Shown: piece after piece, positions 36,285 through 43,940 of the stretch
Layout: every line of letters starts with the position of its first letter
How positions within the stretch are numbered: the stretch's first letter is position 1
Source of the DNA: Methylobacterium sp. 2A
GTDB lineage: Bacteria; Pseudomonadota; Alphaproteobacteria; Rhizobiales; Beijerinckiaceae
Assembly (NCBI RefSeq): GCF_009806555.1
Contig: NZ_VUOK01000014.1
Location: 1 to 64,000, forward strand
Length of the DNA stretch: 64,000 bases
Direction of reading: 5' to 3'
Position numbers and translations under genes: made by a program
Notes under the pieces: model-generated
Told to the model about the DNA's origin: nothing
The model's database searches: none
The model's input: the letters and a program-made list of their open reading frames with translations, nothing else

Positions 36285-36349
36285 ATCGATCACTTCGAAA
36301 ATACGGCGCCTTGCCGACGCGGTGTCAAGCCCCTATTGCAGTGATCGCT
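36285..36349. promoter_or_regulatory. Divergent promoter with repeated GATC-containing sites
   Basis: ATCGATCACT at 36285-36294 and AGTGATCGCT at 36340-36349 are near-perfect inverted copies 45 bases apart. Both are preceded by TTGCA as well (36281 and 36336), so they also read as partial direct repeats. One lies just before the SGNH hydrolase start and the other abuts the TetR ATG, a fit for autoregulatory TetR operators. Confidence 0.45.
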
Positions 36350-36982
36350 ATGGAAATGAGCGTGCCCGAGGGCCGACGGCGCCGAGGCCGTCCGCGGCAG
36401 TTCGACCGCGACGAGGCCGTCGCGACGGCGCTGAGGCTGTTTCAGGAGCGCGGATACGAAGGCACATCGATCGCCGACCTGACCGACGCCATCGGGATCT
36501 CGGCGACCAGCCTCTACGGCGTGTTCGCGAGCAAGGAATCGCTCTTCGAGGAAGCGGTCGATCTCTATCGGAAGCGGGACGGCGCCTTTGCCGAAGCCGC
36601 GCTGGATCGACCCGGGCCTGCGATCGCGGTCATCCACGACCTCCTGATGGAAGCGGCGCAGCACTACGCCAGTGGGAGCGGGCGCGGCTGCTTCATAGCG
36701 CTGGGCGTCCTGAGCTGCGCCGTGGAGCATCGCGCCGTCGCGGACCGCATGGCGGCCCGGCGCCTGGCGGCCCGAGACAGGATCAAGTCCCGGCTGGATC
36801 GCGCCAAGCTGGAGGGTGAGCTGTCGGCCTCTGCAGACACGCAGGCTCTGGCGGCGTTCTACGCCGCGACGCTCCAGGGCCTGTCGGTACAGGCCCGGGA
36901 CGGCGCAACCGAGCGGGAGCTTCGTCAGATCGCGGATCTGGCGCTCGCCCCCCTCCGCGCCGTCCTCGCGCCGACGCGATGA
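36350..36982 (+). CDS. TetR/AcrR family transcriptional regulator
   Basis: A 210-residue regulator. After an Arg-rich leader (GRRRRGRPRQFDRDEAV) the HTH spans about 20-65 with GYEGTSIADLTDAIGISATSLYGVFASKESLFEEA. The C-terminal helical domain binds an unknown ligand and includes GSGRGCFIALGVLS, typical of the AcrR-like group with TetR_C. Start at ATG 36350, or at the Met two codons later. Divergent from the SGNH hydrolase gene. Confidence 0.88.
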   Translation: MEMSVPEGRRRRGRPRQFDRDEAVATALRLFQERGYEGTSIADLTDAIGISATSLYGVFASKESLFEEAVDLYRKRDGAFAEAALDRPGPAIAVIHDLLMEAAQHYASGSGRGCFIALGVLSCAVEHRAVADRMAARRLAARDRIKSRLDRAKLEGELSASADTQALAAFYAATLQGLSVQARDGATERELRQIADLALAPLRAVLAPTR

Positions 36983-37105
36983 GCGAAGCGCTTGTCGGCG
37001 GCGGAACGATCTGTTATCCGCTGCGCCGCCGACACCGTATCGGCCTCCGGGATCTCCCGCGGGCCGTCTGTGTCGAGCGAGCGGACACGGATCATCGCGT
37101 CCGAT

Positions 37106-37190
37106 GCGGCCATGGCGGAATTGGTAGACGCGCTAGCTTGAGGTGCTAGTCCCGCGAGGGGTGGAGGTTCGAGTCCTCTTGGCCGCACCA
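37106..37190 (+). tRNA. tRNA-Leu (anticodon GAG)
   Basis: An 85-base cloverleaf with a seven-pair acceptor stem (GCGGCCA / TGGCCGC), D-arm region TGGCGGAATTGGTAGACGC, anticodon arm CTAGC-TTGAGGT-GCTAG giving anticodon GAG, a long variable arm as expected for leucine, T-arm GGAGGTTCGAGTCCTC, discriminator A and an encoded CCA. It reads CUC and CUU codons. A short hairpin (37191-37217) follows directly. Confidence 0.96.
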
Positions 37191-37303
37191 ATCTTTTCTC
37201 GAATGATGAGAAGAGATTCGGTGCTGAACGTGACGCGGGCGATCGTCCCTCACACAGATATCCGACACAGCGTTACGCGAACGGCCATTCCCGAAGGTGG
37301 AGT

Positions 37304-37327
37304 GGGCCGTCGATTGATGGACGGCCC
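37304..37327 (+). terminator. Hairpin downstream of tRNA-Leu
   Basis: GGGCCGTC and GACGGCCC form an eight-pair stem around an eight-base loop, followed by TCGTCCTGAC. It may end the tRNA transcript, but the T-run is poor. Confidence 0.35.
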
Positions 37328-37402
37328 TCGTCCTGACGCACAATCACCGCGCCGGCCGCACCGGTGTCAGGACTTTGAGCTGACACGCGACCCCGCCTCG
37401 GT

Positions 37403-37675
37403 TCAGCGGCCCGCTGGCGTGCCGGAATTGCCGTGCTGGTATCCTGAGGCGTTCGGCGGGCCCTTCATCTTGCCGTTCTGACTGGCTGTGTTGTCCGGAG
37501 TGGTCGCTCCGGCAGTCCCGGTGGTCTCGGCCTTGCCGAAGCCGGCGGCGTTGGGCGAGCCCTGCATCCGGGGCGTCCTACCGGACGTACCGGCGGCGCC
37601 CGTGTTTTCGGCGGCCAAGCCGGCGGTTCCCATCGACATCAGGGCCACGGCCGCGATGAGTGCGGTCTTGCGCAT
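37403..37675 (-). CDS. Small exported Gly/Ala/Thr-rich protein
   Basis: A 90-residue protein with a signal peptide (MRKTALIAAVALMSMGTAGLA) and a low-complexity mature part containing two similar blocks (MQGSPNAAGFGKAETTG and MKGPPNASGYQHGNSG), apparently an internal duplication. The start is fixed by AAGGAG upstream of 37675. No function recognised; probably a periplasmic or surface protein. Confidence 0.65.
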   Translation of the reverse strand: MRKTALIAAVALMSMGTAGLAAENTGAAGTSGRTPRMQGSPNAAGFGKAETTGTAGATTPDNTASQNGKMKGPPNASGYQHGNSGTPAGR

Positions 37676-37773
37676 GGCAGACTCCTTGAGCGTTCCATGA
37701 TCGCGTCTCACGCGCGATCGAACGACAACGCCCATGATGGACCCGCGTTCACGTCGCCGCGGCCTCCGCGGGG

Positions 37774-38343
37774 CTATCGGACGGTGATCGCATTCTTGAT
37801 GGTGTCGTAATCGCTCCGCTTCAGGACGCGCCGCGACAGGAGTTCATCGGGCGCGGCGTAGGGGCGGAACTCGACGATTCTCCGGCCGATCATGCCGGCC
37901 CCGAGCGCGTTCAACTGCTCGACCGACGCCGTGTTGAGATCGACGCTGCCGCCCGGCATCGAAGATGGTTCATCGGCGCCGCCGGGAGCCGTCTCCGTCC
38001 TCAGGCCCGTCGTGGACGCGCCGTCCGGTTGCCGGGCGGGAGAACTCAGATCAGCCGGTGGGCCGGAGGTCACCGAAGGCGTGGCCGGAGCGGTGGCGGG
38101 CGGCGACGAAACCGGAGGCGCCGCCGCCATCCCCGGCCCGGAGGGCGATCCCGGCGCGATGGCCCGGATCGCCTGTCCCTTGGCATCCACGGGCGTTCGC
38201 GCCTGTTGCGACAGGGGAATCGCCGCGGAGGCCCGCTTGTCCGGGCCGCCTTGCGGACGAGGGCCGTAGCCGATCCATAGCGCCGCGAAGATGACCGCGA
38301 TCACCGCCAGGCCGGCGCTCACCGACAGAACAGAACGGATCAT
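37774..38343 (-). CDS. Membrane-anchored helix-hairpin-helix protein
   Basis: A 189-residue protein: one N-terminal membrane segment ([22 protein letters not shown]), a Pro/Ala/Ser-rich linker of ~100 residues, and a C-terminal domain starting [20 protein letters not shown], the opening pattern of ComEA-type helix-hairpin-helix domains. The second half ([22 protein letters not shown]) fits too. ComEA proteins bind incoming DNA, but no competence genes are adjacent. Start fixed by GGGGGGAGA before ATG 38343. Confidence 0.75.
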   Translation of the reverse strand: MIRSVLSVSAGLAVIAVIFAALWIGYGPRPQGGPDKRASAAIPLSQQARTPVDAKGQAIRAIAPGSPSGPGMAAAPPVSSPPATAPATPSVTSGPPADLSSPARQPDGASTTGLRTETAPGGADEPSSMPGGSVDLNTASVEQLNALGAGMIGRRIVEFRPYAAPDELLSRRVLKRSDYDTIKNAITVR

Positions 38344-38839
38344 TCTCCCCCCTCTTGAGCGGGCCGGATGCCTGTCGAGCCGCGCCATCATCCGCGCTTC
38401 CTCAAGGATTGCGCAGGGCAATTCAAGATTCGTTCGAGCTTCGCGGGGCCGTGTCGGGGCGGGTGATTGCCCGTCCTCGGGATCGGGCTGCGCCGCTGGA
38501 CCAACGGCCCCGTGCAGCGAGTCGGGCGCCACAATGTCCATCGAGCTGTGCGCCCGAGGGGGCGGTGCCATGCGCCGGGGCCAGTCGGATCGCGTTGACT
38601 TCGCAGCCGCACACCCGCATATCGGCGATGCAGCGTCAGCGGCCGTCATGGCCCGCTTGAGGGGGCTGCGTGACGGATCGGGCGCCTTCCGGCGTGATCC
38701 GGCCCCCCTCTTCATAACGTGCATGCACCCGGGCCGCCCCATCACGCGGGCTGCCCCCTGCCAACGGACCGGCCTGAACACAGCACTGCTCGCGCGTCAT
38801 GCGCAGCGCCCGGCCGATCCTGCTGCATCGGATACATCC
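38344..38839 (+). other. Long gap upstream of the RNA helicase gene
   Basis: About 500 bases between the HhH protein gene and the helicase start. Several frames stay open, but none has a family-like product. An in-frame ATG at 38723 would add 39 residues to the helicase. The region may hold a long untranslated leader, as often seen for DEAD-box genes. I see no clear promoter or riboswitch. Confidence 0.4.
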
Positions 38840-40366
38840 TTGACCCAATTCACCGATTTCGGCCTCGCCCAGCCCGTGCTGCGGGCGCTCAGCGAGGCCG
38901 GCTACGTCGCGCCGACCCCGATCCAGGCCCAGGCGATCCCGCCCGCCATGGAGGGCCGCGACCTCTGCGGCATCGCCCAGACCGGCACCGGCAAGACCGC
39001 GGCCTTCGCGCTGCCGATCCTGCACCGCCTCTCGCTCTCGGACCGCCGCGCCCCGCGCCGCGGCTGCCGGGTGCTGGTGCTCTCGCCGACCCGCGAGCTC
39101 GCCAACCAGATCGCCGAATCGTTCTCCGATTACGGCCGCCACCTGCACTACACCACCACGGTCGTGTTCGGCGGCGTCACCATCAGCCGCCAGGAGCGGG
39201 CGCTGGCGCCGGGCGTCGACATCCTCGTCGCCACGCCGGGCCGGCTGATCGACCTCGTCGATCGGCGCTCCCTGACCCTGGAGGGCGTCGAGATCCTCGT
39301 CCTCGACGAGGCCGACCAGATGCTCGATCTCGGCTTCATCCACGCCCTCAAGCGCATCGTGAAGATGCTGCCCGAGAAGCGCCAGAGCCTGTTCTTCTCG
39401 GCCACCATGCCGAAGAACATCGCCGGCCTCGCGAGCCAGTACCTGAAGGATCCCGTGCAGGTCGCGGTGACGCCGGTCGCCACCACGGCCGAGCGGGTCG
39501 AGCAGCAGGTGATCTTCGTCCATACCGGCGCCAAGCAGGCGCTGCTGGGCCACATCCTGCGCGATCCGGCGATCGACCGGGTGCTGGTCTTCACCCGCAC
39601 CAAGCACGGCGCCGACCGCGTCGTCCGCGGCCTCGACAAGGTCGGCATCGCGGCCGCCGCGATCCACGGCAACAAGAGCCAGCCCCAGCGTGAGCGGGCG
39701 CTCGCCGCCTTCAAGGACGGCTCCTGCCGGGTTCTGGTCGCCACCGACATCGCCGCCCGCGGCATCGACGTCGAGGGCGTGAGCCACGTGGTCAATTTCG
39801 ACCTGCCGAACGTGCCGGAGAGCTACGTCCACCGGATCGGCCGCACCGCGCGCGCCGGGGCCGACGGGCTCGCCATCTCGTTCTGCAACGACGAGGAGAA
39901 GGCCTACCTGCGCGACATCGAGCGGATCACCCGCCAGAAGGTGCCGGTGGCGGGCTTCCCCGAGGGCTTCACCCCGCCGTCCCGCCAGGAGGCGGCCGAG
40001 ATCGCCCGCGAGGAGGAGCGCCGGCCCGAGCGGCAGCAGCAGCGCCCCGGCGGCGGCCGTCCGGGCCAGCGGCCCCGGCAGCAGCAGGGTCGTCCCCAGC
40101 AGGGTCGTCCCGAGGGCGGCCGCGGCTTCGGCGGCCAGGGCGCGCCCCGGCAGGGTCGGCCGCAGGACGGTCGGGCCGACAACCGCGGTCCCGCTCCGCA
40201 GGGTCGTGAGGCTCGCGCGGACCGGCCGGCCCGGCCTCAGGGCGAGCGCCCGAACCAGGGCCGCCCGAACCGTGACGGCCGGCCCCAGCGGGCGGATGCC
40301 CGCCCGCGCAGCGGCGGCGGCGAGGGTCGCAACATCGGCTGGCTGGAGCGGGCTCCCCGCTCCTGA
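38840..40366 (+). CDS. rhlE: DEAD-box RNA helicase, RhlE-like
   Basis: A 508-residue ATP-dependent RNA helicase. Q motif region [23 protein letters not shown], Walker A AQTGTGKT (46-53), PTRELA, DEAD box in [13 protein letters not shown] in FFSATMP, and helicase C motifs ARGID and [10 protein letters not shown]. The C-terminal ~110 residues are a Gln/Arg/Gly/Pro-rich disordered tail ([16 protein letters not shown]), typical of RhlE-type RNA binding. The start is a TTG at 38840 where family similarity begins. A strong intrinsic terminator follows. Confidence 0.92.
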   Translation: MTQFTDFGLAQPVLRALSEAGYVAPTPIQAQAIPPAMEGRDLCGIAQTGTGKTAAFALPILHRLSLSDRRAPRRGCRVLVLSPTRELANQIAESFSDYGRHLHYTTTVVFGGVTISRQERALAPGVDILVATPGRLIDLVDRRSLTLEGVEILVLDEADQMLDLGFIHALKRIVKMLPEKRQSLFFSATMPKNIAGLASQYLKDPVQVAVTPVATTAERVEQQVIFVHTGAKQALLGHILRDPAIDRVLVFTRTKHGADRVVRGLDKVGIAAAAIHGNKSQPQRERALAAFKDGSCRVLVATDIAARGIDVEGVSHVVNFDLPNVPESYVHRIGRTARAGADGLAISFCNDEEKAYLRDIERITRQKVPVAGFPEGFTPPSRQEAAEIAREEERRPERQQQRPGGGRPGQRPRQQQGRPQQGRPEGGRGFGGQGAPRQGRPQDGRADNRGPAPQGREARADRPARPQGERPNQGRPNRDGRPQRADARPRSGGGEGRNIGWLERAPRS

Positions 40367-40388
40367 CCCCACCACGACATCTCTGACG

Positions 40389-40430
40389 AAAGAACCGCCC
40401 GGGACGACACCGTCCCGGGCGGTTCTTTTT
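40389..40430 (+). terminator. Rho-independent terminator of the helicase gene
   Basis: A 15-pair perfect stem (GAACCGCCCGGGACG at 40392-40406 with CGTCCCGGGCGGTTC at 40411-40425), loop ACAC, then TTTTT. It is placed just after the helicase stop. Confidence 0.92.
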
Positions 40431-40542
40431 GGGCTCACAGATCCGTGAGGAGCCTTAGGTTGCTCTCGTAGCAGCTCGATCACGCATTAGTTGATCGCGC
40501 CGGCCGCAAGGCCCTCAGACCAATCATCGGAGAAAACGCCTC

Positions 40543-41016
40543 ATGCCCAGGATTCTCGTCCCGGCCGCCGCACTCATGGCGGCGTCGCTGTCCCCGGCTC
40601 TGGCTCTCGAAGTCACGAAATCCGTCGACGTAGCCGCATCGCCGGAGACGGTCTGGAAGACCATCGGCGGCTTCTGCGGCATCGGCGATTGGCACCCGGT
40701 GATCGAGAAATGCGCCCTGTCCAAGAAGGGCGGCAAGGACGTCCGCACGCTCAGCCTGAAGGGCGGCGGCACGATCGTCGAGGAGGAAGAGTCCCGCAGC
40801 GACAAGAAGATGGACTACACCTACACGATCCTGGAAGGCCCGCTGCCCGTCACCGACTACCGCTCCACCCTCATAGTGGCGAAGGCCGGCAACGGCGCCA
40901 AGGTGACGTGGACGGGCACGTTCAAGGCCAGGGGCGCCCCGGACGACAAGGCCAAGGAGGCGATCGCGGGCGTCTATGATGCCGGCCTCAAGGGCATCGC
41001 CGAGAAGGCGAAGTAA
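40543..41016 (+). CDS. Exported SRPBCC family protein, MxaD-like
   Basis: A 157-residue periplasmic protein. Signal peptide at about 1-21 (cleavage near ALALE), then an SRPBCC (START-like) fold: VTKSVDVAASPETVWKTIGG, FCGIGDWHPVIEKC, and ending in a long helix (AKEAIAGVYDAGLKGIAEKAK). The size, export and fold resemble MxaD of methanol oxidation clusters, but the gene is not in such a cluster here; the role is unknown. Confidence 0.8.
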   Translation: MPRILVPAAALMAASLSPALALEVTKSVDVAASPETVWKTIGGFCGIGDWHPVIEKCALSKKGGKDVRTLSLKGGGTIVEEEESRSDKKMDYTYTILEGPLPVTDYRSTLIVAKAGNGAKVTWTGTFKARGAPDDKAKEAIAGVYDAGLKGIAEKAK

Positions 41017-41149
41017 GCGGGATTGATCCGCGTGCGGGGAAGCGTCGCCGCTGTCCCGCATCCGGCCTCGGCGTCCCGCACCGCTATGGCGCCTTCCCTT
41101 CCCGGCCTCGCAACCCATCTCATCGAGCGGATCGTCAGGAATCGGCATC

Positions 41150-41335
41150 ATGCGGTTCGAACTCTACCGGGACGCCAAGGGCGAATGGCGCTGGCGCCTG
41201 CGGGCGCGCAACGGCGAGGTGATCGCCGAGTCGGGTGAGGGCTATGTCCGCCGCGAGGATTGCGAGCACGGCATCGCCCTCGTGCGGCAATGCGCCGAGG
41301 CGCGCATCGAGGACATGACCACGAAGATCGCCTGA
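41150..41335 (+). CDS. DUF1508 (YegP-type) protein
   Basis: A 61-residue protein matching one DUF1508 unit: FELYRDAKGEWRWRLRARNGEVIAESGEGY, then a Cys-containing stretch where the family usually has GYSSKAS (here VRREDCEHGIALV). Function is unknown; family members are small soluble beta proteins. It stands alone, 133 bases after the MxaD-like gene. Confidence 0.75.
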   Translation: MRFELYRDAKGEWRWRLRARNGEVIAESGEGYVRREDCEHGIALVRQCAEARIEDMTTKIA

Positions 41336-41365
41336 CGCTGCGTCTTTCAACGCGTGGTCAACCCT

Positions 41366-41431
41366 GTCCGAAACTCCGCAGCGGTTACGCTGCAACGCTT
41401 CGCCTCGCCCATGCGTTGCAGCGTTTCGGAC
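41366..41431 (+). promoter_or_regulatory. Mutually exclusive hairpins in a 5' leader
   Basis: GCTGCAACGC (41389-41398) pairs with GCGTTGCAGC (41413-41422), and GTCCGAAAC (41366-41374) with GTTTCGGAC (41423-41431), making a bipartite 19-pair stem. The bulged part GCAGCG (41378-41383) can instead pair with CGCTGC (41388-41393). The two folds exclude each other. It lies 70 bases before the GTG start of a Tyr/Arg-repeat protein gene; it may act as a leader RNA or be a repeat element. Confidence 0.5.
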
Positions 41432-41500
41432 CGGGCGGTGGGTTCTCGCTTCCCGTGCGGTTCGTCGTCCGAGACGCAATCACATAAGGGAGTCGAGACC

Positions 41501-41770
41501 GTGCTGAGGAAATTCCTGCTCGCGGCCCTGCTGGTGCTGGGCTTCGCGGCCGCGGCGCCGGAGGGCGCGTCCGCTGCGCCGATCGGCCCGGGGCTCGCCC
41601 TGCCGGCCAGTGCCGCCCCGGCGGCAGCGACCGAGAAGGCCCAGTACTACTACCGCCGCCGGTTCTACGGCCCGCGGCCCTATTGGCGCCGTCCCTACTA
41701 CCGCCGCCGGTTCTACGGCCCGCGTCCCTACTGGCGCCGTCCCTATTACCGCCGCCGGTTCTACTACTAA
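41501..41770 (+). CDS. Small exported Tyr/Arg-rich repeat protein
   Basis: An 89-residue protein starting at GTG 41501, with AAGGGAG upstream. Signal peptide at 1-26 (LRKFLLAALLVLGFAAAAPEGASAA), then a low-complexity segment, then two 16-residue repeats beginning YRRRFYGPRPYWRRP and a partial third. The repeats are basic and aromatic, suggesting binding to cell-wall or extracellular polymers; no function is known. A terminator follows. Confidence 0.7.
   Translation: MLRKFLLAALLVLGFAAAAPEGASAAPIGPGLALPASAAPAAATEKAQYYYRRRFYGPRPYWRRPYYRRRFYGPRPYWRRPYYRRRFYY
41651..41770 (+). repeat. 48-base tandem repeats inside a coding region
   Basis: Two nearly identical 48-base units (41651-41698 and 41699-41746) and a partial third (41747-41770), each beginning TACCGCCGCCGGTTCTAC. 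They encode the basic aromatic repeats of the exported protein. Confidence 0.9.
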
Positions 41771-41790
41771 GCCGATCCCGGCCTGATCGC

Positions 41791-41820
41791 CCCGGCGGCT
41801 CCCCGAGCCGCCGGGTTTTT
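41791..41820 (+). terminator. Rho-independent terminator
   Basis: CCCGGCGGCT and AGCCGCCGGG form a ten-pair stem with loop CCCCG, followed by TTTTT. It ends the Tyr/Arg-repeat gene. Confidence 0.9.
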
Positions 41821-41916
41821 CGTGCCCCGATTCGGGATGCGCATGGAGGGCCCATGCGGTATGATGCAGGCGACGGGACCGGCGGCGACAGATCGGCCGG
41901 CCCGGGAGGACGCCCG

Positions 41917-42054
41917 ATGAACGATCTTGCCCAGAGCGCCGAATCCGCCTCGGCGACGCCGGACCTCTGGCAATCGATCCCGCTCGAATGCATCCTGAGC
42001 GCGGCCGCCATCCTGCTGGCGGCGGGGCTCAAGCTCGCCGGCCTTCTGGTCTGA
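41917..42054 (+). CDS. Small single-span membrane protein (45 aa)
   Basis: A 45-residue ORF with GGGAGGA six bases upstream of the ATG. The first 22 residues are polar (MNDLAQSAESASATPDLW); the rest is one hydrophobic helix (ILSAAAILLAAGLKLAGLLV). The strong ribosome-binding sequence is the main evidence. It ends 27 bases before the yciA-like gene and may be cotranscribed. Function unknown. Confidence 0.55.
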   Translation: MNDLAQSAESASATPDLWQSIPLECILSAAAILLAAGLKLAGLLV

Positions 42055-42081
42055 CGGCGCGCGACGGACGGGGTGGGCGGC

Positions 42082-42534
42082 ATGCAGCACGTCGGAATCG
42101 CATCGGCCGCGGGCGTGGCGCCGCCCCCGGAGATCGACGTGCCCAAAGGCGACCTGACGGTGCGCACCATCGCGATGCCGGCCGACACCAACGCCAACGG
42201 CGACATCTTCGGCGGCTGGGTTCTGTCGCAGATGGATCAGGCCGGCGGCATCGCGGGGGTCGACCGCGCCCAGGGCCGGGTCGTCACCGTGGCGCTCGAC
42301 GCCATGACGTTCATCCGGCCGGTCCGGGTCGGCGACGTGCTGTGCGTCTACACCCGGGTCTCGCATGTCGGCCGCACCTCGATGAAGATCGAGGTCGAGG
42401 CCTGGGCGCGGCGCTTCTGCACCCAGGTCCGCGAGCGGGTGACGCAGGCCACCCTCACCTTCGTGGCGATCGACGAGGCCGGCCGCCCGCGGCCGATCCC
42501 GCCGGCGGTCCCCTCGCCGCCTGCCGTTACTTGA
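42082..42534 (+). CDS. yciA: Acyl-CoA thioesterase, YciA-like
   Basis: A 150-residue hotdog-fold thioesterase. The core matches YciA: LTVRTIAMPADTNANGDIFG, GGWVLSQMDQAGGIAG with the catalytic Asp, and VTVALDAMTFIRPVRVGDVL. It hydrolyses acyl-CoA esters in the cytosol. A GTG at 42073 is an alternative start. Its 3' end overlaps the convergent sodC gene by eight bases. Confidence 0.9.
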   Translation: MQHVGIASAAGVAPPPEIDVPKGDLTVRTIAMPADTNANGDIFGGWVLSQMDQAGGIAGVDRAQGRVVTVALDAMTFIRPVRVGDVLCVYTRVSHVGRTSMKIEVEAWARRFCTQVRERVTQATLTFVAIDEAGRPRPIPPAVPSPPAVT

Positions 42535-43066
42535 TCACCGCGCAGGCGACCCGGTCGCCGGCGCCGCCGATCGGCTGGCTGGTGTGGTCGTCCTCGTTGG
42601 CGTGGATGATCAGCGCCGAGCCGTCGCCGTCCTTCAGGCCGCCCTCCCCGTTGAGCGGCGTCTCGCTCCAGACCTCGGCGTTGGCCGAGCCGTCCTGCGC
42701 CACGTAGAGGTTCGGCAGGTCGCCCTCGTCGGGTCCGTCCGGGTTGAGCAGGCCGTGCTTGCTCTGATCGTGGTTCACATGCGCCTTGGAGTTCAGAAAC
42801 TTCGGATCGGAGCAATCGCCGACGGCGTGGAAATGCATGCCGTGCCAGCCGGGCGACAGGGCACCGGCCTGGAGGGCGACGCGCAGCACGAGGGCGTTGG
42901 CGCCGTCGCGGATCGCCAGCGAGCCGATCGTATCGCCCTTGGCGTTCTTGATCGGGGCCGAGAAGGTTTCGGCGGCCTTCGCGGCCTCCTTCGGGGGCTC
43001 CTGGGCTTGGGCGCCGCCCGCGGCGGCGGTGGCGAGCACTGCGAGCAGCGGCAGGGTACGGATCAT
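42527..43066 (-). CDS. sodC: Superoxide dismutase [Cu-Zn], periplasmic
   Basis: A 179-residue exported enzyme that dismutates superoxide. Signal peptide at 1-21 (cleavage near AQAQE). Copper ligands in GMHFHAVGDC, the bridging/zinc His region (AHVNHDQSKHG), Asp in EGDLPN, and the last His in ALIIHANEDD; the conserved disulfide would join the Cys of GDCSD to VACAVI near the C-terminus. All active-site elements are present. Confidence 0.94.
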   Translation of the reverse strand: MIRTLPLLAVLATAAAGGAQAQEPPKEAAKAAETFSAPIKNAKGDTIGSLAIRDGANALVLRVALQAGALSPGWHGMHFHAVGDCSDPKFLNSKAHVNHDQSKHGLLNPDGPDEGDLPNLYVAQDGSANAEVWSETPLNGEGGLKDGDGSALIIHANEDDHTSQPIGGAGDRVACAVIK

Positions 43067-43175
43067 GCGGTGGCTCTCCTGTCAGGCCCGGTCTAGTTAG
43101 GGAGTGCGCGGCCCTCCGGAAGGGCCTTGCGCGGGAACCTATGCCGCAGATCTGCCGGGACCGCACGAAGCCCTG

Positions 43176-43940
43176 ATGACCTCTGACCGGACGATACCGG
43201 ACCACGCCGCGGCCGCACGGCGCGCCGACCTGTTCCTGGTGGAGCACGGCCATTTCGAGAGCCGGGCCCGGGCGCAGGCGGCGATCCGCGCCGGAAAGGT
43301 GCGCGTCGACGGCCGGCCGCTCGCGCGCGCCTCGGAGACGATCGAACCGGGCGCCCGGATCGAGGCCGCCCCGGAACACCCCTATGCCTCGCGCGGCGGC
43401 CTCAAGCTGGAAGCGGCCCTGGACGCGTTCGGCCTCGATCCGGCGGGCCGCGTCGCCCTTGATGTCGGCGCCTCCACCGGCGGCTTCACCGACGTGCTGC
43501 TCGCCCGCGGGGCGCGCCACGTCCACGCGGTCGATGTCGGGCGGGGACAGCTCCATCCGCGGCTCGCGGCCGATCCCCGCGTCACGAACCGGGAGGGCAC
43601 CGATATCCGCAGCCTCGATCCCGCTCAGCTGACGCCGCGCCCGGACCTTGCGAGCGTCGATGTCAGCTTCATCGGCCTGCGCCTCGTGCTGCCGGTGCTG
43701 CCGGCGCTCCTGACACCGGGCGCGAACCTCGTCGCGCTGATCAAGCCGCAATTCGAGGCCGGCCGTGATCGGATCGGCCGGGGCGGCCTCGTGCGCGATC
43801 CGGCCGTCCATGCCGAGGTCTGCGCCGCCGCGCGCGGCGAGCTGGAGCGGCTCGGCGCCACGATCCTGGGCCTGATCGCCTCCCCCGTCACCGGCGGCGA
43901 CGGCAATGCCGAATTCCTGGTCGGCGCGAGGTTTTCGTGA
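43176..43940 (+). CDS. tlyA: TlyA family rRNA methyltransferase
   Basis: A 254-residue protein: N-terminal S4 RNA-binding domain (ADLFLVEHGHFESRARAQAA, then GKVRVDGRP) and an FtsJ-type SAM domain (ALDVGASTGGFTDVLLARGA, VDVSFIGLRLVLPVL, ALIKPQFEAGRD). TlyA-like enzymes 2'-O-methylate rRNA; some were once called hemolysins. The ATG at 43176 starts right before the S4 domain. The stop overlaps the GTG of the next methyltransferase gene. Confidence 0.9.
   Translation: MTSDRTIPDHAAAARRADLFLVEHGHFESRARAQAAIRAGKVRVDGRPLARASETIEPGARIEAAPEHPYASRGGLKLEAALDAFGLDPAGRVALDVGASTGGFTDVLLARGARHVHAVDVGRGQLHPRLAADPRVTNREGTDIRSLDPAQLTPRPDLASVDVSFIGLRLVLPVLPALLTPGANLVALIKPQFEAGRDRIGRGGLVRDPAVHAEVCAAARGELERLGATILGLIASPVTGGDGNAEFLVGARFS

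Noticed and set aside
37106-37190. tRNA-Leu as a phage or island attachment site
   Set aside because: I found no repeat of the tRNA 3' end downstream and no integrase gene; the following genes look chromosomal.
38291-38839. N-terminal extension of the RNA helicase
   Set aside because: The extra ~180 residues lack similarity to helicases and overlap the HhH protein gene on the other strand. The helicase fold begins at the TTG at 38840.
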